DNA of 64,000 nt. It comes from Agrobacterium sp. a22-2. Lineage in GTDB: Bacteria; Pseudomonadota; Alphaproteobacteria; Rhizobiales; Rhizobiaceae. Of this stretch, positions 37,274-47,419 are shown piece by piece; the stretch's first letter is position 1, and each line of letters begins with the position of its first letter. The notes beneath the pieces were generated by a model, which saw only the letters and a list, made by a program, of their open reading frames with translations, ran no database searches and was not told the origin of the DNA. The position numbers and the translations under genes are program-made. The stretch spans positions 1-64,000 of the forward strand of contig NZ_JAAXMM010000007.1 of assembly GCF_012276985.1 (NCBI RefSeq). The letters are read 5' to 3'.

Positions 37274-38032
37274 ATGGTCGGAGAGCGCGACATCATGGGC
37301 GGCCTGATGAAAGGCCTGACAGTCATCGAAGCCTTCAGCGCCGACCGACCGCGGCTGTCGATTGCCGAGGCGGCGGCGGCGGCTGGTCTTGACCGCGCGA
37401 CGACGCGGCGCTGCCTGCTGACGCTGTCGGAAATGGGCTATGCCGCCTATGACGGAAAGTTCTTCACACTGACGCCCCGCGTCCTGCGTCTGGGAACGGG
37501 GTGCCTGGCCGCCATGCCCTTGCCGCGCATCGTGCAACCGGTCATCGATCGGCTGTCGCTGGAGATCGGCGAGAGCACGTCCGTGTCGATCCTCGACGAA
37601 ACAGAAATCGTCTATGTGGCTCGGGCGGCGCAGCGTCGCGTCATGTCGATTGCGCTTATGCCGGGGTCGCGCCTTCCCGCCTATTGCACCTCGATGGGAC
37701 GTATCCTGCTGGCAGCGCTTGATCCCGCCGAGGCCAGGGCCGTGCTCGAACGCTCGGCTCTTGCCGCGCGCACCGACCGCACCGTGACGGACATCGATGC
37801 GTTAATGAGCATACTCGAGGAAACGAGAGCACAGGGCTTTGCGCTTATCGACCAGGAGGTCGAAATCGGCCTGCGCTCCCTGGCCGTACCGCTGGTGACG
37901 GTCCGCGGCCAGACCGTGGGAGCCCTCAATGTCGGCCTGGCCGCCGGCCCCGAGCCGATGTCGGCGCTGGTCGAGCGTTATCTGCCAGCCCTGCAAAGGG
38001 TGAAAGCCGAGCTTCAACAGATCCTCGTCTGA
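37274..38032 (+). CDS. pcaR: IclR-family regulator of beta-ketoadipate genes
   Basis: The 252-aa protein has an N-terminal winged helix (LSIAEAAAAAGLDRATTRRCLLTLSEMGY, about residues 28-56) and an IclR effector domain with TSMGRILLAAL. It is the PcaR/PobR type, which activates pcaIJF in response to beta-ketoadipate. GGAGG lies six bases before the ATG. The divergent arrangement with pcaIJFB and the PcaR-like site between them support the name. Confidence 0.9.
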   Translation: MVGERDIMGGLMKGLTVIEAFSADRPRLSIAEAAAAAGLDRATTRRCLLTLSEMGYAAYDGKFFTLTPRVLRLGTGCLAAMPLPRIVQPVIDRLSLEIGESTSVSILDETEIVYVARAAQRRVMSIALMPGSRLPAYCTSMGRILLAALDPAEARAVLERSALAARTDRTVTDIDALMSILEETRAQGFALIDQEVEIGLRSLAVPLVTVRGQTVGALNVGLAAGPEPMSALVERYLPALQRVKAELQQILV

Positions 38033-38108
38033 TCACGGCAGTCGGGAGGCCCTAAAAAAAGATTGGCGACCGCCCTCTTCGAGCTGGCCGCCAATCCGGT
38101 TCTACCCA

Positions 38109-38726
38109 TTAGATGTCGAAGAACACCGTCTCGTTTTCGCCCTGCAAAACGATGTCGAACGTGTAGGTATCGCCATCTCGTTTGGCGATCAGGGTCGGCA
38201 CGCGCGTCTTGTGTTCGATGCGGGCAAGCACCGGGTCTTCGGCATTGGCCTGTTCCTCGTCGCCGAAATACATGCGGGTCTGAAGGCCGATATTAATGCC
38301 GCGCGCAACGATCCAGAAGGTGATGTGCGGCGCCATCAGGCGGCCGTCATTATAGGGAACACGGCCCGGCTTGATCGTCTCGAAGACGAATTCGCCGGTC
38401 GCCATGTCGCCGGGGCAGCGGCCCCAACCGAAGAAGTTCGGATCGGATATGCCGCGGGTTTCCGAGGGGCTGCTGTAAAGCCCGTCGGCATCGGCCTGCC
38501 AGATCTCGACCAGCGCATCTTTCAGCACCATGCCGGCACCGTCGATCACATGGCCGCGAATGGTGATTCTTTCACCCTTGGTCTTGTCGTTGGTCAGTGG
38601 TCCGGAGCCGAGATCCTGCTCGAAAATTCCATGGATGCCGGTGAAATTCGGCGTGCAGCCGATATGCACATAGGGTCCTGCCGTCTGGGACGGAGATTCC
38701 TTGAGGTAGCCGAGCGATTGCACCAT
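38109..38726 (-). CDS. pcaG: Protocatechuate 3,4-dioxygenase alpha subunit
   Basis: PcaG is the structural partner of the iron-bearing PcaH in ring cleavage of protocatechuate. The 205-aa protein carries the intradiol-dioxygenase fold (GHVIDGAGMVLKDALVEIWQADADG) but not the full set of iron ligands, as expected for the alpha chain. ATG 38726 lies one base after the pcaH stop; the longer open frame upstream is a pcaH shadow. It is the last gene of pcaDCHG. Confidence 0.95.
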   Translation of the reverse strand: MVQSLGYLKESPSQTAGPYVHIGCTPNFTGIHGIFEQDLGSGPLTNDKTKGERITIRGHVIDGAGMVLKDALVEIWQADADGLYSSPSETRGISDPNFFGWGRCPGDMATGEFVFETIKPGRVPYNDGRLMAPHITFWIVARGINIGLQTRMYFGDEEQANAEDPVLARIEHKTRVPTLIAKRDGDTYTFDIVLQGENETVFFDI

Positions 38727-38727
38727 G

Positions 38728-39878
<1,151 letters not shown>

Positions 39879-39888
39879 GTCTGCTCTT

Positions 39889-40677
39889 TCACGCTTTCTT
39901 CAAGAAGGATTGCAGGAGGCTCGCCAACTCTTCCCGCTGCTCGACGCAGGGAATGTGGCCGCAGCCTTCGATCAGTTCGAAGCGGGCACCGGGGATCATG
40001 TCTGCCGCGGCACGCACCAGATCCGGCGGGGTCGAGCCGTCCTGGTCGCCGACGACCAGCAGGGCCGGCACCGTGACGGTCGGCAGGATGGCGGTGAAAT
40101 CCGTATCGCGAATGGCCTCACAGGTGCGGATGTATCCCTCCGGCGACTGGCGCTCCATCATCAGGCGGTAGCCGCCCAATTCATCGGCGCGTTGCTCGTG
40201 GAAATCCGGCGTGAACCAGCGCTCCATGACATTGCCTGAGATGCTCGACAGGCCGCCAGCCTTGATGGCATCGATGCGGGCGTTCCAGATCTCCGGCGTG
40301 CCGATCTTCGGTGCCGTGTCGCAGAGCATCATCCTGCGGAATAGGTCGGGCCGCTTCTTCCACAGGCCCTGGACAATGATACCGCCGACCGACAGGCCGC
40401 AGAACGTGGCCTTCTTGATCTCGAGATGATCGACCAGCGCTTCCAGATCGTCGACCAGCGTATCCATACCGAAGGGGCTGTCCGCGCCGCCGGAAAGGCC
40501 ATGACCGCGCGAATCGTAGAGAAGCACGGAAACGTCCTCGCCGAGTTCGTCGAAGACCGGCAGCCAGATACGGAAATCGGTTCCAAGCGAATTGGAAAAG
40601 ACAATCAGGTTGCGCGCGTCGGCATCGCCGATCAGCTCATGGTGGACCGTAATGCCGTTGATGGTGGCAAATGCCAT
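39889..40677 (-). CDS. pcaD: 3-oxoadipate enol-lactonase
   Basis: PcaD hydrolyses the enol-lactone to beta-ketoadipate. The 262-aa alpha/beta hydrolase has the nucleophile elbow CGLSVGG (Ser near residue 94) and the C-terminal His in GCGHIPCVEQ. ATG 40677 is chosen because GAGGAG precedes it; the frame stays open far upstream under pcaQ but only as a shadow. It heads the pcaDCHG operon and diverges from pcaQ. Confidence 0.95.
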   Translation of the reverse strand: MAFATINGITVHHELIGDADARNLIVFSNSLGTDFRIWLPVFDELGEDVSVLLYDSRGHGLSGGADSPFGMDTLVDDLEALVDHLEIKKATFCGLSVGGIIVQGLWKKRPDLFRRMMLCDTAPKIGTPEIWNARIDAIKAGGLSSISGNVMERWFTPDFHEQRADELGGYRLMMERQSPEGYIRTCEAIRDTDFTAILPTVTVPALLVVGDQDGSTPPDLVRAAADMIPGARFELIEGCGHIPCVEQREELASLLQSFLKKA

Positions 40678-40746
40678 GGGGTTCTCCTCACCGTGTTGAG
40701 AAATTAAGCGATGATTTTCTATGGGTAAAATGATATTTTGGGCATT

Positions 40747-40770
40747 ATTCATAACCATATGAGCATGAAT
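40747..40770. promoter_or_regulatory. Palindromic LysR-type site before pcaQ, probable PcaQ operator
   Basis: The 24-bp element has outer arms ATTCAT and ATGAAT, a central CATATG and three-base spacers, and contains ATAACC, the left half of the PcaQ site known from Sinorhizobium. It ends one base before the pcaQ ATG and 70 bp upstream of pcaD. PcaQ could thus activate pcaD and repress itself; this is inferred from position and symmetry. Confidence 0.55.
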
Positions 40771-40771
40771 C

Positions 40772-41695
40772 ATGGATGCCCGGATCAAGTTTCGCCATTT
40801 GCAGACCTTTCTAGAGGTGGCACGGCAACGGAGCGTCGGCAAGGCGGCCGATGCGCTTTCGATTACCCAGCCGGCCGTGACCCGGACCATCCGGGAGCTG
40901 GAGGAAGTGCTCGACGTGGCGCTTTTCGAGAAGGACGGACGCGGCATCCGCATCACCCATTTCGGCGAGGTGTTCCTGAAACATGCCGGAGAAAGCCTTG
41001 CCGCCGTGCAGCGCGGCATGGCGTCGCTTGCCCAGGCCCGCAAGTCGGAAGGGCCGCCGGTGCGCATCGGTACGTTGCCGACGGCATCGGCCACTTTCAT
41101 GCCGGACGCCGTGGCGCAATTTCTGGCCAGCGGAACGGGCAGCGCGGTGACCATCGTCTCGGGCGAAAACCGGGCGCTGCTCGATTCGCTGCGGCTGGGG
41201 GCGCTGGATCTGGTCGTTGGACGGCTTGGCGCCGCGGACCTGATGACGGGGCTGTTTTTCGAACCGCTCTATAGCGAGGAAGTGGCGATCGTCGTCGGCG
41301 CGTCCCATCCGCTTCTGGCACGCAAGAGCTTTACCCTCAACGAACTCGCCCCCTTTACGGTTCTGATGCCAACGCGCGGCTCGGTGATCCGGCCGCTCGT
41401 CGACCGGTTGCTTCTCACCAACGGCATCGCCGAATTGCCGAACACCATCGAGACCGTTTCGGACTCGTTCGGCCGGGCCTATATCGCCCGGCATGACGCC
41501 GTCTGGATCATTTCGCGCGGCATCGTGTCAAACGACATTGCCAGCGGCCGGTTTGCCGAGCTGAAGATCGACATGAGCGAAACACGCGGCGCCGTCGGTC
41601 TGACCACCCAGGCGGGCGTCGAGCCGAATGCGGCACTGTCCCTGATGAAGCAGACGATCCGCGACCATGTGAACGCCCGAGCCGGGCGGTTCTGA
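40772..41695 (+). CDS. pcaQ: LysR-family activator of pcaDCHG
   Basis: The 307-aa protein has the N-terminal LysR helix-turn-helix (FLEVARQRSVGKAADALSITQPAVTRTIRELEEVL, about residues 13-47) and a two-lobed effector domain. PcaQ activates the protocatechuate operon in response to carboxymuconate-type intermediates. The divergent position from pcaD and the matching N-terminus MDARIKFRHLQTFLEVARQ support the name. It ends 12 bp from the convergent polA. Confidence 0.92.
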   Translation: MDARIKFRHLQTFLEVARQRSVGKAADALSITQPAVTRTIRELEEVLDVALFEKDGRGIRITHFGEVFLKHAGESLAAVQRGMASLAQARKSEGPPVRIGTLPTASATFMPDAVAQFLASGTGSAVTIVSGENRALLDSLRLGALDLVVGRLGAADLMTGLFFEPLYSEEVAIVVGASHPLLARKSFTLNELAPFTVLMPTRGSVIRPLVDRLLLTNGIAELPNTIETVSDSFGRAYIARHDAVWIISRGIVSNDIASGRFAELKIDMSETRGAVGLTTQAGVEPNAALSLMKQTIRDHVNARAGRF

Positions 41696-41707
41696 TCGCG
41701 GCAAGGA

Positions 41708-44692
41708 TCAATGCGCCTCGTCCCAGTTGTGCGCGGCGCGGGCATCGACCTTCAGCGGCACGCGCATGGCAATGGCCGGCATCGCGGCATGCTCCATGAC
41801 ATTGACCACCACCGGAAGTGTCGCCTCGATCGCCTCGTCTTCCACCTCGAAGATCAGTTCGTCATGCACCTGTAGCAGCATGCGGGCCTTCTCCGACAGG
41901 CCGGCTGCCACGAGCGCCGGTTCGATCTTGATCATGGCGCGGCGGATGATGTCGGCAGCCGAGCCCTGGATCGGCGCGTTGATGGCGGCCCGCTCGTTGA
42001 AGGCGCGCATCGACGGATTGGACGATTTGATTTCGGGGTAATGGGCGCGACGGCCGAAGATGGTTTCGACATAGCCATGCTCGCGGGCAAAGGCCTTGGT
42101 CTGCTCCATATAGTCCTTGATGCCCGGGAAGCGCTCGAAATACTTCTTGATGTATTCGCCGGCCTCAGAGCGTTCGATCGACAGCTGGTTGGCGAGCCCG
42201 AAGGCGGAGATGCCGTAGATGATGCCAAAATTGATCGCCTTGGCGCGGCGGCGAACCTCGGAGGGCATGCCCTCGACAGGAACGCCGAACATTTCGGACG
42301 CCGTCATCGCGTGGATGTCGACGCCATCGGCGAAGGCCTGGCGCAACTGTGGAATGTCGGCGACATGGGCCAGCACCCGAAGCTCGATCTGGCTATAGTC
42401 GGCCGAGAGAAGCTTGTGGCCGGGCGTCGAGATGAAAGCCGTGCGGATCTTGCGGCCTTCTGCGGTACGCACCGGAATGTTCTGCAGGTTAGGTTCGGAC
42501 GAGGACAGGCGTCCTGTCGTGGTCGAGGCCAGCGAATAGGACGTATGCACCCGCTTGGTTTCGGGATGGACATAGCCGGGCAAGGCGTCGGTGTAGGTCG
42601 ATTTCAGCTTGGTCAGCTGGCGCCAGTCGACGATCTTGCGCGGCAGCGGCGCACCTTCGGCGGCCAGGTCCTCCAGAACCTGGGCCGAGGTCGACCATTG
42701 GCCCGTCTTGGTCTTGGAGCCTCCCGGAAGACCCATCCTTCCGAACAGGATATCGCCCAACTGCTTGGGCGAACCGATATTGAAGCGCTCGCCGGCCAGT
42801 TCGTAGATCTCGTCCTCGAAGGCGGCCGCCTTCTGGGCGAGTTCGCCCGACAGGCGCGACAGGATCTGCCGGTCGACGGTGATGCCGCGCTCTTCCATGC
42901 GGGCGAGAACCGGCACCAGCGGCCGCTCCAGCCGCTCATAGACCGTGGTCAGGCGATTGGCGGCGAGCCTTGGCTTCAGCACCATCCACAGGCGCAGCGT
43001 GACATCGGCGTCTTCCGCCGCATAGGCCGTGGCCTTGCCGATATCGACGCGGTCGAAGGTCACAGACGACTTGCCGGAACCTGCAACGTCCTTGTAGGCG
43101 ATCGGGGTGTGGCCGAGCCAGCGCTCCGACAGGCCATCCATGCCGTGATTGCCGGCACCCGCATCGAGCGCATAGGACATCAGCATAGTATCGTCGAAAT
43201 TCTCGATGACGATGCCGTGGCGCTTCATCAGCAGGTAGTCGTATTTGAGATTTTGCGCGATCTTGAGGACGGATGTGTCCTCCAGAAGGTCTTTCAGCGT
43301 GGCCAGCGCCTCAGCCATCGGGATCTGGTTTTCCGCAAGCTTCAGCCCGTCGCTGAACAGGTCTTCGCCACCCGTTCGGTGGCCGAGCGGCACATAGGCG
43401 GCGCGGATCTGCGGGGAGCCGGGCTCCTTGGTATTATCGGCGATCGCCAGGGAAAAGCCGACCAGTTCGGCCTGCATCGGATCCAGCGACGTGGTTTCGG
43501 TATCGAAGGCGACGGTGCCGGTCTCGCGGGCCGCCGCGATCCAGAGCCGCAAGGTCTCGATATCGCCAATGGTCTGGTAGCCTGTCGTGTCGATCGGCTG
43601 GCCATGGAAGGCTTGCGCACGCGACTTGACCAGATCTTCCGGGGTGAAGCCGTCCGTCATGGTAGGTGTCGCGGGTGCCGAACCAGCCGAACCCGGCTCC
43701 TCGGCGCGCTCGCTCGCAGTCTCGCCGGCATCGAGGTCCGGGCCGTGGGCGGCAACGCCCCATTCGACCTTGACGAAGGCGGGCTCGATGGCGCCGGCAT
43801 CGCAATCGCAGATTTCGGCCACGCGACGGGTCAGCGAGGTGAATTCCATGGCCTTCAGGAAACTGATCAGCCTCGGTCCGTCCTGCGGCTCCAGCCCTAG
43901 CGCATCGAGCGGCATGTCGATCGGCACATCGGTGCGCAGCGTTACCAGCTGTTTCGACAGGCGGGCGAGATCGGCATTGGCGACGATGCTTTCACGGCGC
44001 TTGACCTGCTTGATTTCGCCGGCACGGGCCAGCAGCGTATCGAGGTCACCATATTCTTCCAGCAACTGGGCCGCCGTTTTCGGGCCGATGCCCGGGATGC
44101 CGGGAATGTTGTCGGTGCTGTCGCCGGTCAGCGATTGCAGGTCGATCATCTTTTCCGGCGGCACGCCCCATTTCTCGATGACATCGGGGATACCGATCTG
44201 CTTGTCCTTCATGGCGTCGTACATGTGGACGTTCTGGCTTACCAGCTGCATCAGGTCCTTGTCGGACGAGATGATCGTGACATCGGCGCCGATCGCCTCG
44301 GCCGCGCGGGCGTAGGTTGCGATGATATCGTCGGCTTCGAAACCTTCCGTTTCGATGCACGGCAGATTGAAGGCACGGGTCGCCTCGCGGATCAGGCCGA
44401 ACTGCGGCACCAGATCCTCCGGCGGCGCAGACCGGTTGGCCTTATAGGCATCATACAATTCCTTGCGGAAGGTCTTAGACGAATAGTCGAAAATCACCGC
44501 GAAATGGGTCGGCGTCACCCCGACATCGGTGTTGCGGGCATCGCGCAGCAGCTTCCACAGCATGTTGCAGAAGCCAGATACGGCACCGATCGGCAAGCCG
44601 TCCGATTTACGGGTCAGCGCCGGAAGGGCGTGGAAGGCCCGGAAAATGAATCCGGAGCCGTCGACGAGAAAGAGATGATCGCCTTTTTTCAT
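41708..44692 (-). CDS. polA: DNA polymerase I
   Basis: PolA fills gaps and removes RNA primers during replication and repair. From ATG 44692 it is 994 aa, beginning with the usual KKGDHLFLVDGSGFIFRAF. The 5'-nuclease domain covers residues 1-300. The 3'-5' exonuclease domain is intact (FDTETTSLD with the catalytic Asp and Glu). The polymerase domain shows motif A DYSQIELRVLAH, motif B RRRAKAINFGIIYGIS and motif C QVHDELIFEV. The frame is open 19 codons further upstream without conserved residues. Confidence 0.96.
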   Translation of the reverse strand: MKKGDHLFLVDGSGFIFRAFHALPALTRKSDGLPIGAVSGFCNMLWKLLRDARNTDVGVTPTHFAVIFDYSSKTFRKELYDAYKANRSAPPEDLVPQFGLIREATRAFNLPCIETEGFEADDIIATYARAAEAIGADVTIISSDKDLMQLVSQNVHMYDAMKDKQIGIPDVIEKWGVPPEKMIDLQSLTGDSTDNIPGIPGIGPKTAAQLLEEYGDLDTLLARAGEIKQVKRRESIVANADLARLSKQLVTLRTDVPIDMPLDALGLEPQDGPRLISFLKAMEFTSLTRRVAEICDCDAGAIEPAFVKVEWGVAAHGPDLDAGETASERAEEPGSAGSAPATPTMTDGFTPEDLVKSRAQAFHGQPIDTTGYQTIGDIETLRLWIAAARETGTVAFDTETTSLDPMQAELVGFSLAIADNTKEPGSPQIRAAYVPLGHRTGGEDLFSDGLKLAENQIPMAEALATLKDLLEDTSVLKIAQNLKYDYLLMKRHGIVIENFDDTMLMSYALDAGAGNHGMDGLSERWLGHTPIAYKDVAGSGKSSVTFDRVDIGKATAYAAEDADVTLRLWMVLKPRLAANRLTTVYERLERPLVPVLARMEERGITVDRQILSRLSGELAQKAAAFEDEIYELAGERFNIGSPKQLGDILFGRMGLPGGSKTKTGQWSTSAQVLEDLAAEGAPLPRKIVDWRQLTKLKSTYTDALPGYVHPETKRVHTSYSLASTTTGRLSSSEPNLQNIPVRTAEGRKIRTAFISTPGHKLLSADYSQIELRVLAHVADIPQLRQAFADGVDIHAMTASEMFGVPVEGMPSEVRRRAKAINFGIIYGISAFGLANQLSIERSEAGEYIKKYFERFPGIKDYMEQTKAFAREHGYVETIFGRRAHYPEIKSSNPSMRAFNERAAINAPIQGSAADIIRRAMIKIEPALVAAGLSEKARMLLQVHDELIFEVEDEAIEATLPVVVNVMEHAAMPAIAMRVPLKVDARAAHNWDEAH

Positions 44693-44829
44693 GGCAGCAT
44701 GGATAGCGCGAGGGATGGGCATCGTCCACAGGAACTTGCCCCGACCCACCGTTTCCAGCTCACGACAACGTTACGAATTTGTAATCCGGGCTTCCCTTGA
44801 AAAACCACATTCCGCCTCTCATCTCAATG

Positions 44830-44978
44830 TCACCGGCGCTTGATCACGCCGCAGTCTGAAAGCCGGCTCGTCCCCCGCCGCTTCGGGCTTGGACAAAGGC
44901 CTTATCCCCCCTCTCCGGGCCTTTGTCCCTCATTTGGAAAGCCGCCATGGCCCGCCTCCACGCCATGGCGGCTTTTTC
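44830..44978 (+). ncRNA. Candidate alpha-r7-type trans-acting sRNA (Smr7C-like)
   Basis: The 387-bp gap between polA and the MarR gene has no convincing ORF but two strong hairpins. One is an 11-bp perfect stem (GGACAAAGGCC / GGCCTTTGTCC, 44891-44928). The other is a 14-bp perfect stem (44938-44951 with 44962-44975) ending in TTTTT, a textbook terminator. A CTTGAA -35-like element lies at 44796-44801, so a transcript of about 150 nt starting near 44830 is likely, though the -10 is weak. As I recall, the rhizobial alpha-r7 sRNA is about 150 nt and lies exactly between a DNA polymerase gene and a MarR gene. The start is an estimate. Confidence 0.7.
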
Positions 44979-45079
44979 GTGCCTGGCCGCCGCCCCAGGT
45001 CCTGAAAAAGCCGCGTCTGCCGATGCATCGCCTGCAATTCAATATTGTCGGAGGCCGCAAACAGGCCTAACCATTGGCC

Positions 45080-45511
45080 ATGAGGTTCAACCGAACGGAT
45101 TCGCCGACCTATCTCGCCAGCCAATTGGCCCGAGGCTTTTCCCGAGCCCTGCAGCTGCGGGCGGCGAAACTCGGCTTTTCAGCCGGCCAGTTTCCGATCC
45201 TTCTCGAGCTCTGGGACGAAGAAGGCCTGACCCAGACCCGGCTTCTGGAAAAGATCGACATCGAGCAGGCAACCATGGCCAATACCTTGTCCCGCATGGA
45301 GCGCGACGGGCTGATCGAGCGGCGACCGCATCCCTCCGACAAGCGCGCCCAACTGGTGTTCCTGACCGACAAGGCACGCGCCATGAAAGAGGATGCCCTG
45401 GCTGCAGCCTCGGCCGCTGACGACGAACTCTTTGCGGGCTTTCGCCGCTTCGAGAAGGAACTGATGCTCGAATATATCCGCTGGGCGATCGACAATTCCC
45501 GCAAGCTCTGA
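45080..45511 (+). CDS. MarR-family transcriptional regulator
   Basis: The 143-aa protein has the MarR winged helix: LTQTRLLEKIDIEQATMANTLSRMERDGLIERRPHPSDKRAQLVFLT, about residues 50-98, with dimer helices at both ends. The wing motif (DKRAQLVFLT) is typical. ATG 45080 is taken; a TTG two codons earlier is possible. No partner operon is next to it, and its ligand is unknown. It follows the sRNA candidate by 100 bp, the conserved rhizobial arrangement. Confidence 0.9.
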   Translation: MRFNRTDSPTYLASQLARGFSRALQLRAAKLGFSAGQFPILLELWDEEGLTQTRLLEKIDIEQATMANTLSRMERDGLIERRPHPSDKRAQLVFLTDKARAMKEDALAAASAADDELFAGFRRFEKELMLEYIRWAIDNSRKL

Positions 45512-45614
45512 GCGGCCTGTATTTTCTCTTCACAAAATTTTCGGCGCGACCTCGCAACGGCCAATCTGTTGGTCTATCGTCCCGGCGATTTGAAATAGCC
45601 GCAAGGACAGTACC

Positions 45615-47006
45615 ATGACCGATATCGCCGCCGTGCTCGACAGCGCCGACAAGACTCTTCCCCAAAGCCTCGACCGATTGTTCGACCTGGTGCGCATCCA
45701 GTCGATCTCGACCGACCCGGCGTTCAAGGCGGAATGCCGCAAGGCGGCCGAATGGCTGGTCAAGGAACTGACGGGCCTTGGGTTTACGGCCTCGGTGCGC
45801 GACACGCCCGGCCACCCGATGGTGGTTGCCCATCACGCCGCCGCCAAAGCCGGTGCACCGCATGTGCTGTTCTACGGCCATTACGACGTGCAGCCGGTCG
45901 ATCCACTGAACCTTTGGGAAAACGATCCCTTCGAGCCGGCGATCAAGGAACTGGACGGCGGACGAAAGGTCATCACGGGTCGCGGCACCTCCGACGACAA
46001 GGGCCAGCTGCTGACCTTCGTGGAGGCCTGCCGCGCCTACAAGGCCGTGCATGGCGGCCTGCCGGTCAGCATCACCATCCTGTTCGAGGGCGAAGAGGAA
46101 TCCGGCTCGCCATCGCTGAAGCCCTTCCTGGCCGCCAATGCGGACGAGTTGAAAGCCGACTACGCGCTGGTCTGCGACACCAGCATGTGGAACACGGAAA
46201 CGCCGGCGATTGCTGCCGCCCTGCGCGGCCTGGTCGGCGAAGAGATCACCATTACGGCGGCCGATCGCGACCTGCATTCCGGATTGTTCGGCGGGGCTGC
46301 TGCCAATCCGATCCATATCCTGGTCGAGATCCTTGCCGGGCTCCATGACGAGACCGGCCGCATCACGCTGCCCGGCTTCTACGACGGCGTGGAAGAAACA
46401 CCGGCCAATATCAAGGCCTCCTGGGAAACGCTGGGCCGCACGGCCGAAAGCTTCCTCGGCGAAGTGGGCCTGTCGATCCCGTCGGGCGAAAAGGGCCGCT
46501 CCGTGCTGGAACTGACTTGGGCCCGACCGACCGCCGAAGTGAACGGCATTACCGGCGGCTATACCGGCGAAGGCTTCAAGACGGTGATTGCCGCCCAGGC
46601 CTCGGCCAAGGTGTCGTTCCGGCTGGTCGGCGACCAGGATCCCTCCAAGATCCGCGCCAGTTTCCGGGCCTATGTGGCTTCGAAAATTCCGGCCGACTGC
46701 AAGGTCGATTTCCACGAGCATGGCGGCTCGCCGGCCATCCAGCTCTCCTATGATTCGCCGGTGCTGACCAAGGCGAAGAACGCGCTGTCCGACGAATGGC
46801 CGAAGCCGGCCGTGGTGATCGGCATGGGGGGCTCGATCCCGATCGTCGGCGATTTCCAGAAAATGCTCGGCATGGATTCGCTGCTGGTCGGCTTCGGCCT
46901 GACGGACGACCGCATCCATTCGCCCAATGAGAAATACGACCTGAATTCGTTCCACAAAGGCATTCGTTCCTGGGTCCGCATTCTCGACGCTCTGGCCGCC
47001 TCTTAA
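45615..47006 (+). CDS. M20-family metallopeptidase (dipeptidase/carnosinase-like)
   Basis: The 463-aa cytosolic zinc enzyme shows the M20 pattern: VLFYGHYDVQPVDP with the first metal His and the catalytic Asp, GRGTSDDKGQLLTF with the bridging Asp, FEGEEESGSP with the general-base Glu and metal Glu, and VCDTSMW. The dimerisation domain sits in the middle third. The length and GHYDVQPVDP point to the CNDP/PepV-like dipeptidase branch rather than ArgE or DapE. It has its own start region with a weak ribosome site and stands alone. Confidence 0.9.
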   Translation: MTDIAAVLDSADKTLPQSLDRLFDLVRIQSISTDPAFKAECRKAAEWLVKELTGLGFTASVRDTPGHPMVVAHHAAAKAGAPHVLFYGHYDVQPVDPLNLWENDPFEPAIKELDGGRKVITGRGTSDDKGQLLTFVEACRAYKAVHGGLPVSITILFEGEEESGSPSLKPFLAANADELKADYALVCDTSMWNTETPAIAAALRGLVGEEITITAADRDLHSGLFGGAAANPIHILVEILAGLHDETGRITLPGFYDGVEETPANIKASWETLGRTAESFLGEVGLSIPSGEKGRSVLELTWARPTAEVNGITGGYTGEGFKTVIAAQASAKVSFRLVGDQDPSKIRASFRAYVASKIPADCKVDFHEHGGSPAIQLSYDSPVLTKAKNALSDEWPKPAVVIGMGGSIPIVGDFQKMLGMDSLLVGFGLTDDRIHSPNEKYDLNSFHKGIRSWVRILDALAAS

Positions 47007-47066
47007 AGAGCGGCCACGGCCGGCTCAGGTCGCAATCCTTCAGGCTTTGTCGGATGATGGACCCAG

Positions 47067-47098
47067 AAAAGCAAAAAGGCCGGGGTGACCCGACCTTT
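47067..47098 (-). terminator. Minus-strand terminator without an upstream protein gene
   Basis: Read on the minus strand, AAAGGTCGGG, loop TCAC and CCCGGCCTTT form a 10-bp stem (one G-T pair) followed by TTTTT and a second T run. On the plus strand the same position is a C-A mismatch and the T run is shorter, so the minus direction is favoured. No gene lies upstream on that strand within 300 bp. Confidence 0.6.
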
Positions 47099-47235
47099 CC
47101 AACCTCGTTTCAACGTCAATGCCAGTACATCCGTGGTCAAAGACGGAAACAAGAATTCCGATTGCTTCAGGCTTGGCCAAGTTCTCTTCATAGAGACCTT
47201 GTCGTCTGCCGTTTCATCAGGATGTACTTAAGTGT

Positions 47236-47250
47236 TTAACATAACGTTAA
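47236..47250. promoter_or_regulatory. CtrA-like box TTAA-N7-TTAA
   Basis: TTAACATAACGTTAA contains two TTAA halves spaced by seven bases, the CtrA recognition pattern of alphaproteobacteria, and reads the same way on both strands. It lies in the gap before the ybaK-type gene and about 140 bp upstream (minus strand) of the orphan terminator. A chance match in an AT-rich patch is possible. Confidence 0.4.
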
Positions 47251-47419
47251 TCACAAAGCACTCCCCCTGATTGCGGCATTTTGCCCTGATCTGGGCAGCG
47301 CGAACGCCGCCTCGGTTGAGTTGAAGATGGGGTAGCTGCTTGCCCGTTTCAAGAGCCAGGGGTCGGATTGCGAAAAAAGACTGTTGTCGCCTCGTCGTTC
47401 CTTGTCCTAGATTGCCGCC

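Larger units (their letters stand above)
47007..47419. other. 413-bp gap with a minus-strand terminator and a CtrA-like site
   Basis: No convincing protein gene is present; a 62-codon minus-strand frame runs straight through the terminator and looks accidental. On the minus strand the stretch 47070-47225 is rich in small hairpins (for example TCTC-TATGAA-GAGA) and ends in a terminator, so an sRNA transcribed leftwards is possible. The right part (47300-47419) should hold the promoter of the ybaK-type gene. Confidence 0.5.

Noticed and set aside
42041..43900. 619-codon plus-strand frame opposite polA
   Set aside because: It is an antisense shadow of polA without start context or motif.
44840..45070. 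76-codon plus-strand frame in the polA-MarR gap
   Set aside because: It covers the two hairpins of the sRNA candidate and has no ribosome site or conserved-looking sequence.
45087..46955. 622-codon minus-strand frame opposite the MarR and M20 genes
   Set aside because: It crosses two unrelated real genes and their intergenic gap, and has no domain or ribosome site.
47003..47191. 62-codon minus-strand frame in the gap after the M20 gene
   Set aside because: It reads through a clear terminator and into the end of the M20 gene, so it is more likely accidental than a protein gene.
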